Below, piece by piece: positions 34,334 through 46,755 of a stretch of 64,000 bases of DNA. The notes under the pieces were generated by a model. The model was not told the origin of the DNA. It made no database searches and saw only the letters and a program-made list of their open reading frames with translations. A program made the translations under genes and the position numbers. Source of the DNA: Ophthalmolycus amberensis (lineage: Eukaryota; Chordata; Actinopteri; Perciformes; Zoarcidae); contig JAFEUB010000716.1 of the NCBI GenBank assembly GCA_024529925.1, forward strand, positions 1,409,501-1,473,500. The letters run 5' to 3'. Position 1 is the stretch's first letter, and each line of letters begins with the position of its first letter.

Positions 34334-36966
34334 CATTAGACGTTTCTGCACCTCGTGATTGACATTCAGCGGCAACGTTCAATGCAAATAGTGTGCCCTT
34401 TATCTAGCGAGGCAATGATTATTTCTGTGGAGGTCGGTGATGGTGGATGGGCATTTATCACATCTAACCACAGTTTGTGTCCCGTCACAGACGTGCTATT
34501 AATATTAACCAGCCATAGCCACAATCATCCCATAACCTTCATCAAGGGGGATACAAAAAACTCCATAATGTATGGAAAGACTTTCTCATCAATGATTGAC
34601 AAACTGACCAATACCAGCACTCCACAGTGCAAACAAAAAACAACAAAACTCAGAAGGACTTGCCTTCTTGCCTGTGTTTTTGCTTATGGGAGTCACTTCT
34701 CAGATGTTTTAGATTATACACAGGATAAAGTGTTAATGTCACTTAAAGTAAACACAAAAAAGCCGATAAAATACAGTTACCAATTTCATTCTTTGTGTAT
34801 AGGCCATGCATTTTTATTTGTTTTTTAAGTAAAGAGCTGCTTGGGTGGCACCAGGTTTGAACACGGTGACCAGTCAAGAGTCAAGGAAGAGCTTCAACCC
34901 GAGTGGTCTCTGACACTCTTTTTGTCAATCCCTGTGTTACAGTGACTAACTCTGCCTCATGTTTGGTAGGTACGCAGCCTCTAGCAGATCTGTGAACACT
35001 GGGAACCCAGGTTTTAGCAGGCCAATGGGGATGTAGACAGAGGGACTAGAAAGGCAGACCTGCATTTACAACCTGTTTGGGATTTGGCTATTGCACCGTG
35101 ACTAACACCCCTGCTGTACCACATATGCTGCTGAATTTTAAGTCTGGCATACTGCAGGAGGTACGGGGTTGGTAAGACCAGAGAACAAATGCCATCTGTT
35201 AAATAAACAAACACAAGATATCCCACCATCATTTTTCATGCAGGACGAAAACTTTTCAATCCTTAAAATGAATGCATGCCATTACGCCCTCAACTCCAGA
35301 CGGCCAATTATGTTTTATTTTGGCACTTAAAGTTTGTGAAGGAGTGCAGGATATTGCCCATAATATATACACAAGCAGGCTGCCGCCACAGGACTACTGC
35401 TTAAACGGGCCCCTTGGGGGTCCTGAGGTGGGAAGGGAAGGTACCACCTGCATGTGTCTGCTCATACTCTTATGTGTGCCAATTACTCACTGACAGACAG
35501 TGAGAGGAGCCTGACAGGCCATCGCCGTTTGGCAGATGCCATGCACAAATGCTTCGCTTGGGCTCGACGTCAACGGACGGGGCTAAGATGAGGCCTCGGC
35601 CTGACAGCTCAGTTGGACCAGGGCCAAGGAGGCAAATATAGGAGTCATGGCAGTGGAGAGAGGAGGGTTTTAGGGGGATAGCAGAGGAGGGGCAGTGGAA
35701 GGATTAATATTACATTTGTCTGTCTAAAGAGTGTGACAAGAGTATGACAAGCGGCATATGAATATTGGGAGAAGGTTTGTAGGGCTGTCTCAGTGTTTTG
35801 AGCGTTAACTATTTATGAGGTAGACAGTATGAGGGGGGATTTTAGCATGTTTGCCTTAGGCTATGTGGTAGCTTAGTATTTGAAATTTGGATTTTACGTA
35901 AACCTGGCAGTTGTCATACAAGCTAAGAATAAACGGAGCAGCAAAAATAATGAAGCACATCCTACAATCCCCTCCCCCCTGCACAGACACACTCTCCGTC
36001 CCTCTCTATTTCTGTCCATCTGTTTTGTCTCTCTGTTCTGACTAACCCCCTCTCGCTTTCTCTCTCTCCTGTATATTGCATTGAATTCATGGTTAAAACC
36101 GGTCAGACATGGTTGTAAATTTCTCATTGTATCCTGCTATTGTTATGCAGATGAGGAGGAATTCTGAAGGCAGCAACTGTATCCTTTTAGTTACAGTATT
36201 ACCAGCACTAGCAGACACGCTGCCGATAGTTTCATGGCTGTAAAGACATTGAGATACTTTGGATTCGGCTCAAATATGAATCTAATGCAATATTTTGTTG
36301 TCTTTTCTAGGAATAAACTAACTACAGATATCTGTTTTTGAAGCAGCATCCTTAATTTTGACAATGGTTCTCTATGTCTATGAAACAACAGGCCTATAGT
36401 TATGGTTTATGGTCCGGTTATAAATCTATGCTCAGTGCTAGTGAGAGCAAAGAGAGTGTAAAAGAGTCTTAGACAAGCAGACAGAGTCTTTGTTCAGGGT
36501 TTAGTTATTAAGCAATTCCACTGTGAGATCCAAAAGAGAGATTCAAAAGAATGACACAGACAGATTTTGTCCTGAATAAAAAGGGAGCTCCAGTGTGAAT
36601 CCAAAACAGCATGTGCCTCGGTAAGATTGGATGGAATAGAGGAGAGGGAATGGATAAGCACTCTCAAGGTCCTCAAGGTGCTTTTATATGCCAGTGTGTT
36701 GGAGAGTGTGCATGTGTAAACAGTGTGTTTGTGTGTGATTTCAAAGGCAGAAGAATGAGAGGGCCTCCCCTGTGACACTGGCCACCTCTGTCATTCATGT
36801 TTCATATATGACATGATTTAAAAACAGACACAGACGCACAGACAGACATCCACATGTAACAAAGAGCCTGGCTACTGCTTTGTCTGCATGTCAGTGGCTT
36901 GATTCTCACAGGCAGCCTTGGGACAAGAAGCTCATCATCGCTCCTCGCACTCCCAGGTGAATGGCA
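34334..36966. other. Unassigned non-coding stretch
   Basis: No gene. A 157-codon ORF (34355-34828) has no domain and follows directly on the suspected hAT terminus, so it may be repeat-derived. 35510-35620 is relatively GC- and CpG-rich. Confidence 0.4.
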
Positions 36967-36984
36967 GGGGGGGGGGGGGGGGGG
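36967..36984. repeat. Poly-G tract, 18 bases
   Basis: Uninterrupted G run. Confidence 0.95.
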
Positions 36985-37843
36985 TCACCCTGTGATGAGG
37001 AAGGAGTGGAGGAGAGGCAATAGACCTGAGGCCTATTGTGGAGATGGAGAAATATCCACATCTGCCACAGTGGCCACTCAGACAGGCCGGGTACAACACA
37101 CACAAAAATGCATACGCACGCAGATAGACGAGAAAGCTACTCAGACGGGCAGTTCTGTCACCAGCGATTACCCTCGTGCCAATCTCACATTGGGAGATTG
37201 GGGCCATATGAACGCCTCTGTAGCCCTAAGCGATGTTTAGGGGGCAGGAGTTACAGAGATGCTCCAGTCGCTGCTTATGAGGGGTCATAATCAGATGTGA
37301 AAGCTGTCGTGTACGCTTACAGGCAGCATTGTGGTGAAAAGCACCGCTCGCTGTAATATTGATGCCGTTTTCCAGCGGGTTGCACTAAGAGGATGGGAGG
37401 AAATTGGAAACACATTAGCAACACCTGATAGCTTTGACTCATACAGAGGGGCTCAGAATGTTAATCATTCAGCAGGATTATCATCCCAGAACGATGGAAG
37501 GAACGAAACACTGGTGACAGCGTAAAGAGAGACGGTGGCTTTAGTAAACACGTCTTGTATTACTGAACTGGTTATTGTGAGAAAATAACAGCCTTAAGTC
37601 TGCTGCCCCAGCCAAAAGAAATAAGAAAAGAGAAATATTTTTGCTCTCATCAAGCATGCAGCAAAAACTGTGTTTGTATAATTTCCCTTTTCCCTGTGGT
37701 TTTGACATAAAAATCTAAATGCAGACTGTGGAATAGGATGAGATGTTTTGTTTTTCCTGCCTCTTTCCCAGGAGTCATCCCAGTGGAAACTATTTATTAG
37801 CGAGATGCTGTGTTGGCTGGTCAGTTGGACCTCTGTAATAGGT
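36985..37843. other. Unassigned non-coding stretch
   Basis: Mixed sequence with some retained CpG (37100-37250). Overlapping short ORFs in several frames, none convincing. Confidence 0.45.
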
Positions 37844-37856
37844 GGGGGGGGGGGGG
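37844..37856. repeat. Poly-G tract, 13 bases
   Basis: Uninterrupted G run following GGT. Confidence 0.95.
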
Positions 37857-38335
37857 AAATGCTTGTGGAACCTTAGATTTATTTGATGCCACTCTCAGGT
37901 TTTCCAATCTAGTGCTCCTTGATGGTTCCAGCGCTCACATATAGAGGGGCCGAAAATAGCAGAGAGCACATCTCTGGATGAAAGGTGCCTCGAGGGTGGC
38001 TATCAGGACTGAGGAACACAAAGTAAGCACCTCACTCGCATGCACACTCCAGCCCTCAGGGTCTTTGGGAGTGATAAGAACTGACAGTGGTTTGTGTGCA
38101 ATGACTACTTCTGTGTTTGTGATCCGCAGCTACTGGGCAGCCGTCTTCACAAAGCTCCAGCATCCACCACTGACAACATGAGTCCAAAAGATCCTTCTGA
38201 ATCACAGAGCGAGTACTTTCTTTTGTCTAAATCAAGACACAGGGGACAGTGGGCTGGAAGAAACAAACACACAAGCTTCCAAAATGTTGTAACGGCAAAT
38301 TGTCAGCATTGGACGTATAGTGGAAAAGCTGTGAA
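37857..38335. other. Unassigned non-coding stretch
   Basis: No gene. Includes a donor/acceptor-like but unsupported GATCCGCAG near 38121. Confidence 0.4.
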
Positions 38336-38960
38336 AAATCAATGATAACAGCTAAAAATATATTCTAGGAGATATTAATGGCTACAGCAAGGTACCTACA
38401 TATTAACCAGCATGCATAATTAATAATGCATGAGACACTAAACAATGGTTAATGATTTCAAAGTGCTGACCAGTAAAATTGCATGCATTTAAGACTGTCA
38501 GATGAAGGTCTAGGCACTGTGATTTTGAATGGTTACACTCATGCACCTTCGCCTCTCCTCCGTGAGATGCATTCATGCCGCAGTAATGGGTCACCGTATG
38601 CATAAATTATGAGATAGCTCTCCCTTTTACATTACATGCAAAGTGTGTGGTTTGCACTGCAATGACTATGAAAAATCATATCAATTAATGACACATCACT
38701 GTCATTAATTTGTATATGCAAATTCCACTTACAATACCCATCATTTCAAACAGCTTGAAATGATAAATTCATCCCTATAATTACGGTGATGATTCAAGTC
38801 AATGAGCAAACAAATTTCATTAATGGATTAAAAGCTAAAAATGGTCCGTACTTGTCAAAGTTTCTTAGTGCAGCCAGCTCTGGACCGGCTGATCTGATGC
38901 AAACACCTCTACCTTATCATCCACCTTCTGCTGTGAGGATCCACCACAGCATGGAGAAAA
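38336..38960. promoter_or_regulatory. Strong candidate conserved non-coding element with TAAT palindromes
   Basis: About 600 repeat-free bases densely packed with homeodomain and octamer-like cores. Visible are CATGCATAATTAATAATGCATG-type symmetry (38411-38432), a perfect 11-bp inverted repeat AATTAATGACA / TGTCATTAATT (38683-38693 and 38700-38710), ATGCAAAT (38716-38723), several TATGCATAAATTATG-like sites and TTTCATTAATGGATTAAAAG. This is the most enhancer-like block in the window. The regulated gene is not in view. Confidence 0.55.
38683..38710. repeat. Perfect 11-bp inverted repeat, 6-bp spacer
   Basis: AATTAATGACA at 38683-38693, spacer CATCAC, then TGTCATTAATT at 38700-38710. It could bind a dimer of homeodomain proteins. 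Symmetry seen directly, binding inferred. Confidence 0.9.
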
Positions 38961-41900
38961 AGCTTTCTCCTGCCACAGATGACTGAAACGGATCAAGCGA
39001 AATGGGGAGAAGTCGCATCGCAAATATTAAATTAAATCAAACAATTTTGGTTTGGCATTGCAAGAAAAATGAATGGATATTCCCTCATTTGGTGGACTGC
39101 TTGTTCATTTTCTCCCTTGGCTTTACCAAGACTCCAACATGTGCCGGCAATTTCTTATCTTTTTGTGGGATTTGCTTATTTGATCATACATAAGGCGTAT
39201 ACGGTTTCAGTCAATTAATGTATGGAGAGATCCTTTTTCATTTCAATGGAGGGAAATTGACTCGACTTATAAGAAATGGCATACACTCTTGTAGTCGCCG
39301 CTCATATATTTACCAAACACTTTTATGAAAAGTCAAAGGAGAGGGCAATAAATAGCAGTTAATCCAAACAGGCCGGGTCTACATCTGATCTACTGTGTGA
39401 AACTCAAAGCAAAACTCTAAAACCTTTGTGGATCTAAACGTCTTTTATTGTACTTTCACTGTTTAAAGTGAGATATCAGCATTAAAGTCAGAGTAAAAGT
39501 CATGAAACCACTTAAACACACCTTTCAATTATTTTTTCTTTTACCATATAACTAAGTGTAACACGCTCAAAAGCAGTGTTTGACAGACAAAACTAAACTT
39601 ACTGATGCTCCCACATTCTAAAATCCTATTACTATGAAAGCCTCTTATAATTGAGTTAGAAATTTCACAGTCTAACACTAATCACGCACTGCGTACATGT
39701 TCAAAGTCAGTTTCTATGTCGGACAGTGTCTAATCCCTGCTTTTAATGTATCCGATCCAACGGTCCCCTTCCTGAGGGTGCCTATAGGTTCTTCTTCGCC
39801 TCTGTGCTATAATGAAAGGAGAGCGTATGAAATAGGGGTGGAGAGTGTTTGCTCCAGAGAGAAACCGCAAAGTTTTCTCTCTCTCTTTAGACTGTGTCCT
39901 TATTAGGGCTTTTCTTTCCAAAGCAAGGTCAGAGCTTCGACCAACTTCCAGCGTTATTAGCCTTCGGCTTGTCCTCAGGCTCTAAATTGCTATCACGCAA
40001 CACCACAGAATGCAACCTCTGATTGTGCCTTATGTCTCAGTCTCCCTTTTTTTTTCATGTTACGCATTAGAGTTCTCTCCCTTTCAACTCATCTTTCTCT
40101 CAGTTGCTTTCTGAATTGAAGTTTTCCCGCAGCTCGCCTCTTGCCTCCACCTAAGCAGCAGTATGGCTTCTCTCTCCTCCAATCCTCCTCATTAGATTCT
40201 CCCTGGATAACCTGAGAAAAAGCGCTCCTCTCTCTTCTTCTCCTCTCCATCATAGCCTCCGCCACCCCAACCACAGGATTCATCTGCTGGCGACGAGCGA
40301 CCTTTGACACCGGCGCCTCGCAGGCAGGATTACCATTGAGTCCGGCTCAGGCTTTGTTCCTGGTAGCCGAGGGAGCAGAGAGGGTCTTTAATGAAATTCA
40401 AACTTTGGGCATGAGGAGCCACAGACATCTGAGGACCTTACTTCCCCTCACCTCAGTCGCAATGTGTGGAGATCAAAAAACCTTGAGCCAAGCTGCACAG
40501 AGGAATGTTGCTCCAGTCTGTGAATGCACAATGATGATGAGAAACAATGGGAGGCTTAGGTGAGAACCAAGGGTTTCTGAAGGACTCAAATATTCTTGAA
40601 AGTGCTGTCAATTACCTTTACATTTTCTCTTGCTGATGGCAGCCAGTGAGTTGAAAACACTTCGGCTAAAAAAAAGTTTAACGAGCATAAGATACAAAGC
40701 GGATAATGTAAGTCATTGCACGTAATATAAGTTAAAATCTCTCATTTTCATTTAGTGCTCTGGAAAATGTACCAAACGGGCTGAGGCCACTGGGTTTATC
40801 AGTCTGTCAGGCACATCTGTGAAGCCATCCATCTTCTGACTTGAGGTGCAGAGCCATAATAACTGTGGATTCCACATGTTTCCTCGCCTATTCCAGATTG
40901 TGTCAAAGAAGTTTAAGTGTTTTCATTTCCACACACTTCATCTCTGTGCAACACTGGGAGGTGCATACTTAACTCAACACAAGGCACGCGCAGAGCAGCT
41001 TAGTGTGCAGTGTAAGAAAATCACAAACTAGTGCAATTGCCCCAATCAGCTGTTCACATACACATTTACTGTACATATCCTTCTGCCTATAACGAAATAC
41101 TGGAGATGCATGAAAAAAGGCACCTGGCAGTAAAAAAAGCACACCATGCTGAATTATTTCTAATGATCGCTAATATGTTTATGTCACAAGGTGAGGCGTG
41201 TTCTGTTTGCCACTGATATACCGCTAAAGATTCATTTTAACAGTTACATTTAATCATATTAAATTCTTATTTCATCGCATACCCCGAACATCTACGATTA
41301 GAGTGCAGTTCAATCCCAGCTGGCCCAGGCTTTAACTGTAAGACCTGTGTGGAATGTGTGATAATATTTTTCTATTGGATTGTTGTTGGAAACCGTACAG
41401 AAAAAAAACCTTGCCATGGCAACAGCTGTTGGGATTATGGCGCCTGCTGCACTGAGATCTGTCAAGGGGTTTCAGAGAGCTGGGCATCAGTAGAGATGTG
41501 AAATTCCCAAATCAGAAAAATTGGGGAGCCACAAATGTAAATCATCAAATAACTGTTAGACAATAAGCAAATCTTACAAACACGCATCTACCATAAAGAC
41601 AATAATTGTAGAGTCTGTTTCATCAAAAGGAAATTAAACATTCATTTTAATTGTCACACTAATCGTGACACTAAATCAGAATTTTATCGTCTATACCGCT
41701 GACGTATACAAGGGAAGATTTGCCTGGAAACAAATATTGTAAATGGCTCCTTCCATCGCACCTGTCAGAAAACTGTTTATTTAGAAGAGGGCAGAAATGA
41801 AGCAAGATAAGCCCCCCAAAACAATATATTGAGATGAGTCTCCAAAATCATAAAAAAAATAGAAAGGGAAGAAAAGAAACAGAAAATCGGAGAGGCCTCA

Positions 41901-42060
41901 TCAATCATCAGGGAGGGGGCTCCATGGCTTTAAGCCCTGCTCTGGTTTTGTCATTGACGAAAAATGGCTTTCCATCGAAAAATGAGCCAGATCACACGCA
42001 CGCACACACCCTGGTCCTGTATTGATTTTTATGGCGGATGGTGGGGCTGGTGGGTAGTGG
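38961..42060. other. Long unassigned non-coding stretch
   Basis: About 3.1 kb with no gene or mobile element recognised. 39000-39060 (CGCAAATATTAAATTAAATC) may extend the preceding element. 40120-40330 is pyrimidine-rich with GC-rich ends. An A-rich run sits at 41400-41408. Confidence 0.45.
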
Positions 42061-42260
42061 AGGCAATGCTCTCAGAGCAGATGTCTAATGGTGTTTAGAG
42101 ACTCTCCACTTTATCAAGCCAGGCCAGCACTGACAGTTAGATGCTGGAGGGCAATTAAAATTAAAGCCTGCCTGATTAGAATATCATATTCATCTGGATG
42201 GTAATTACTATGTCTGGCTCCGTATAAATAATTAATTATGCAAAACCCATGCAGCTGCCA
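42061..42260. promoter_or_regulatory. Candidate conserved non-coding element
   Basis: Contains GCAATTAAAATTAAAGCC, GCCTGATTAGAATATC, GGTAATTACTATGTC and AATAATTAATTATGCAAAAC within 130 bp, which is dense homeodomain/octamer-type content without simple repeats. Confidence 0.48.
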
Positions 42261-43595
42261 CTGGCTAGAGTTAACTGACTTTCTGTCAACGTCTCACAGT
42301 TCTAGAAAGGATAAAGAGATTTGGGAAATAAGCTCTTTAGCCGCTATCTGGAAGCCCACTGGGGTGTGCATGCAGCGCCCATTGAAACAGTGGCAGCCTG
42401 CCCTCTGTGTGCAGGTGGCTTCACCAGGACATTGTGGGGTTTCCTTTTGAAGATGTATTCAGTTTAAAAAGAAAACACTCTCTTTAAGGACATCCTCCTT
42501 CTCGTCCCCTCTGACTCCTTTCCTGAGCTCACACTCTGCTCTCGTCTCACTTGGTGACATGGTCTTTCTCTCTGTCGTTGATCTTTTCGAGAAATGAGCG
42601 CACATGCACCTCTGTAGCCCGCGATTCTCTGGTCTTTTCTCTTTCACTGTCACCACAACATTAAGTGGAGACTCAGTCATTAGTCTGCATTAGTAATTAG
42701 CCTGCATTTCCTGCCTCTTGTGAAAATCCATTGATGTTTGATTGCGTCATGTCTGTCGATGTGCGCTGACATTATTAAGCTTGTTAAATCAACGTGTGTG
42801 ATCTTTTTTCTGTTAATATAACAGGTGATTAGTGATTAGGCTGTATTGTTATATTTAGCCGTTTGTACATTTTACAGTGAATATGTTCGCATGTTGCTTA
42901 TGAAGAGGAGAATATTTTTCATTGAAGGGATCTTGGAGAATGTTTTAACGTCGTACCACTCTATATTCAATTTAAGTGTATAAGGTGCACCCAGCTAAAA
43001 AAAAAAGCACTCTGGACCACCATTTTGGAGAGTGTTTGAGGCGCTATTAAATTGTATTGCATTATTTCGGAAATCATTTTGTCAACACCATTTATATCAA
43101 TGAGGGTGGAGTAAACATTATAAACACTTCTAACACAGTACGATTCCAACAGCACCACAAACTACAGTCTTTAAAATGAGCATAAAGTTGATTCAACAAT
43201 CAGGTGGACATATAACCTTCATGAAAGTACAGTAGGATTTATTGCAGGCTGTTGTATAAAACTGCAATCCCCATACTGAGAAAACGCAGAGAAACTAGTT
43301 CAGCTTAGGAGTTAGGTATTTTTCAGGATTTTGAAAGTGAGATGTTTCTCTTGGCAGATGAAGATACTGTAAATGTCTGAACAAAATCCAACTCGAATAT
43401 ATGTTTGCACTGGTTTCCCTACATTTCCTCAGTGTAGACGACGGCTGTTCAGGCAGTTAGCCAGACCAGAGTTCCACCCCCAGAAAACCTGGTTCTACCG
43501 TCCAACCACCTCTTAAATATAACGGATATATAATAGGAGAAATTGCCAGAGTATCTTGTGTCAGATGAGATCATTGGAAACAAACTGGTGGTGGA
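42261..43595. other. Unassigned non-coding stretch
   Basis: No gene recognised. 42700-42850 (TTAGTAATTAGCCTGC, GTGATTAGTGATTAGGC) could be an extension of regulatory sequence. Confidence 0.4.
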
Positions 43596-43609
43596 GGGGG
43601 GGGGGGGGG
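43596..43609. repeat. Poly-G tract, 14 bases
   Basis: Uninterrupted G run in a GGTGGTGGAGG context. Confidence 0.95.
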
Positions 43610-46135
43610 CGACGACAGTCACAGGTAAAGCACATTACGTCCAAAGCATTCTTTCCTTATTAAACTTTCTAATCACGCAAATATAAACAATTAGCAAATG
43701 TTTAATAAGTGAAGCTCAAATCATGTTCTTGGTGTACACTTCATTACTGTGACCTTCTCCAAAGACATCCATAGCTCACAAATGAGCTTCATGCTGTTAA
43801 GGACGTTAATATGGTAATCAAATGCAGAAGGTTATACAAGCAGGGAAGGTTATTCCATTTCATGTGGGAGAACGTGGAAAAGGAAATTGAAAACAGAGCA
43901 GAAAGACCTCAAGATCACTCAACGTACTTATCAACCTATACGTGTCTCCTCGGTTAGTCTTTCACATTCTCTCGCACAGCATTTAACCAAAGCTAATTGT
44001 AACATCGTGCAAAAGGAGCGACGCTGACGAGCTAGAAAAGTTAGAAACAGAGAAGCTCACCATGCTGCATAAATCACGTGATAAACATGTGAGTGCTTAT
44101 GAACTCTACGTTCCAAAGTTTTTCTTCAACCAAATTGTCTTGGCTGGGAGCCCGTTCAGCATTACCTCTGAAACCACAATTGCTGCTTGGGGACCAAGTT
44201 TGCCTCCCTGTCTGGAAGAAAAACATTCTCAAATAGAGCAGCTGTAGATCAACATTGATATATTTTACTAACGGCACCAATAGCTTGATTTGTAATTCCA
44301 GAGAAGATGCTCGAGTCAAATAAACAATCACGCTCACTTTGTATGAGAAACCAGTTTTTTTTCTACAAGCATGCACTGAGACACTGTTCCTGTGTGTTCT
44401 CTGTGATGTTACCATTGATTTTAAGGTTCCAGTGACCACCGGGATAAGGTAGCTAATTATGTTCAGCTATGTTCTACGTGATGTATGCATGTTTTCCCTC
44501 TTAGCCTCGAGGACTCTGTGGTGAGAGATGACTTGCTACATGCTTTCTTTGATAATCTTTTCACAGAGGGAGGTGTGGTGATTATGGAGATCTCAAGGCT
44601 GAAGCTGTGGGATATAAGCTCCAAATAAGCATCATCCCGCCACTGTAGAATTGGCTTGAAGACAATGCCCAAGTGGCTTGCAAAAAAGAAGTTCAGATTT
44701 TAAGTTACATAATAATGTATGTGAGTTTTTTTATTTGATATAGTGGATTAAAGTTTGTAAAAGTTGGATTCATACAATGGCTCTGAGAGCTCATCGCACT
44801 GCGGATTAAGAAATAACATGCAAGTAAACACAACACAAGCAAATGAAGAAAACATTTTTACCAATTTGACAACGCGTGAAAACATCAATTTGACGACACG
44901 CGCAGTGTTCAGAAAAAGTTTTGAAAAGGCGCATCAATAACTCCATAAACCACAAATAGCAGAAACGAGCGTTGGGTGTCCCAGCCTTGTGCGTCACTTT
45001 TTTTTTCTCTGTCATGCCATTGTCTGTCAAACCCCAAAAAAATACAATAAATAAAAATGTCTCTTCATTTGCTTGTGTCTATGTGCACATGTTTTCTTAA
45101 TTTGCAGTGCGTTAAGCTCTCCGTAGATTTAGTTGTTGAATGCTGGACAACAAACCCACAACGCTCTACTGGATAAATGGCTCAACAATGAATAGCTGAA
45201 GGATGGGGATACAGAAGGCTGTTGAACATGAAGGAAATAACTCAGATGTTTTGACATTTGAATATTAAAACAGAATGTCTGATATGCACACGTTATCATT
45301 TCAGCCAAGCTGATTTTGCCAGAAGTATTGTTGCACCAACAGACGTCTACAGAAAATCTGCAAATCACCGAACAATCAACCAGACAATCAGCCAATATTC
45401 TCTTTCCTGTGCTCTCAATTCTAATGTAAAACCGCTCCAGGACGGCAGCCCACAGCTCCATCCTAGCTGCCACAAACACTTCTGGAGGGGCACCTGGCGT
45501 TGCTGGCACACTGGACCACACCATGGGGAAGTAGGGTGAGGTTTTGGCTCAGACTCTGAGCTTCTGTTTGCAAGGTCACAGCTGCCTCATTGGTGGCTCC
45601 CACTGCCTCGTCTGGCACCGAGGCAGCGTGTGTCCCCCCCACTGCCATCCTGCAGGAGGCAAAGCATCCCAACTTCCTTGTGATGGCAGTTTCAGACAAC
45701 GTGTTAGCACATGTCATCAACCCAGCACACAGTCATACCATGGATGGGGCTATTCTTTGCCAGTAGGGGGAAAAAGGATTACAAGCAAAGGTGAGGATAC
45801 ATAGAGATACATTCTACACATCAGCCAGACAGACGCATTGAAAGACTGGATCTGTTTATTCAGTCTGGGTGTTTGTAGAATGATAGATTTAAATCTTTCA
45901 GACATCCACAGAACAGAGAAATAAGAGTTCCACCAAAACAGACACAACAGCTGCTGATAATAAGGTGCGTCGTCCAGCTTTGCCCAGAATAAGATGAATG
46001 ACAGTTATGTGAGCAGAGTACAAATGAAGTTTCCAATACTTCTCTTTCAATATCAACCGCTATCTTTGCGGCTTGGCACGGCACCTGCTGTGGGCAGATA
46101 TCGACTGGAGGAAAGGGGGAAAGGGGTGGGTAGGT
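43610..46135. other. Unassigned non-coding stretch
   Basis: No gene established. 45430-45720 is relatively GC-rich and open in more than one frame on both strands (up to 131 codons). I find no domain and treat these as chance ORFs. Confidence 0.45.
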
Positions 46136-46155
46136 GGGGGGGGGGGGGGGGGGGG
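46136..46155. repeat. Poly-G tract, 20 bases
   Basis: Twenty G in a wider G-rich strand segment (46108-46155) with further G-runs, giving potential for quadruplex formation. Confidence 0.95.
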
Positions 46156-46379
46156 TTAGGTGCTGGAGTAGCGTGGCAACCGTCCACAGAGCACTTCCCC
46201 ATTCCTTTGACTGGATGTTGAAAGGCGCGATTCCAGCCAGGGTGGGGTGTGCATCGAGGGGGTGCGTCGAGTGCGTTGGGGAGGGTGTTTGAAGACTTAG
46301 GAAGAAAAGCTCAGGGAAAATAAATCAAGACTGTTTCATGTAAGATATGAGATTTGCATTGAGCCTTTTCAAATGAGCC

Positions 46380-46570
46380 CCTTTATGTTTGAAAATGACT
46401 GACAGTCATAATAGCCGGTCGACTCGCAGAAAGAGGAGAATGGAAATGGGCGAGGAGCCAAATCTAGTTTCCTCACGAAAACACAGCCTCCCAAATACAG
46501 CAAAGAACATCGGACCAGCTGATTTCAGTTTAGCACAGCTCATAATGCGGAAAGAAAACTGGGAGCTCTT
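46380..46570. promoter_or_regulatory. Candidate conserved non-coding element
   Basis: Mixed repeat-free sequence with GACAGTCATAATAGCCGG, CCAGCTGATTTCAG and CAGCTCATAATGCGG, and retained CpGs. Moderate-to-low support. Confidence 0.33.
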
Positions 46571-46604
46571 CCTGTTCATAATTGCTACATTTCCAGAGTT
46601 AAAG

Positions 46605-46616
46605 AAAAAAAAAAAA
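46605..46616. repeat. Poly-A tract
   Basis: About a dozen A residues, one of the few long A/T homopolymers here. Confidence 0.85.
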
Positions 46617-46705
46617 GAAATATGTTTTGGTTGCCCTAAGTGAACCTCCCTACTAACAAGATCGTAAATCAGCCACAAGGACAAGGAGATCGAGAGAGAG
46701 GGAGC

Positions 46706-46755
46706 GGAGGAGAGTAGCTGGACTTGTTGGAGGAGAGTAGCTGGACTTGTTGGAG
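46706..46755 (+). repeat. Tandem duplication of a 23-bp unit
   Basis: GGAGGAGAGTAGCTGGACTT and the following GTT occur exactly twice, at 46706-46728 and 46729-46751, with the start of a third copy (GGAG). Confidence 0.95.

Noticed and set aside
41290..41330. GTTCAATCCCAGC resembling a tRNA T-loop (B box), considered as a tRNA or SINE
   Set aside because: No matching A box or cloverleaf could be formed around it.
45129..45720. GC-rich interval with ORFs on both strands as a possible exon
   Set aside because: The frames conflict, no domain or coherent splice sites are visible, and length is within chance expectation for higher GC.
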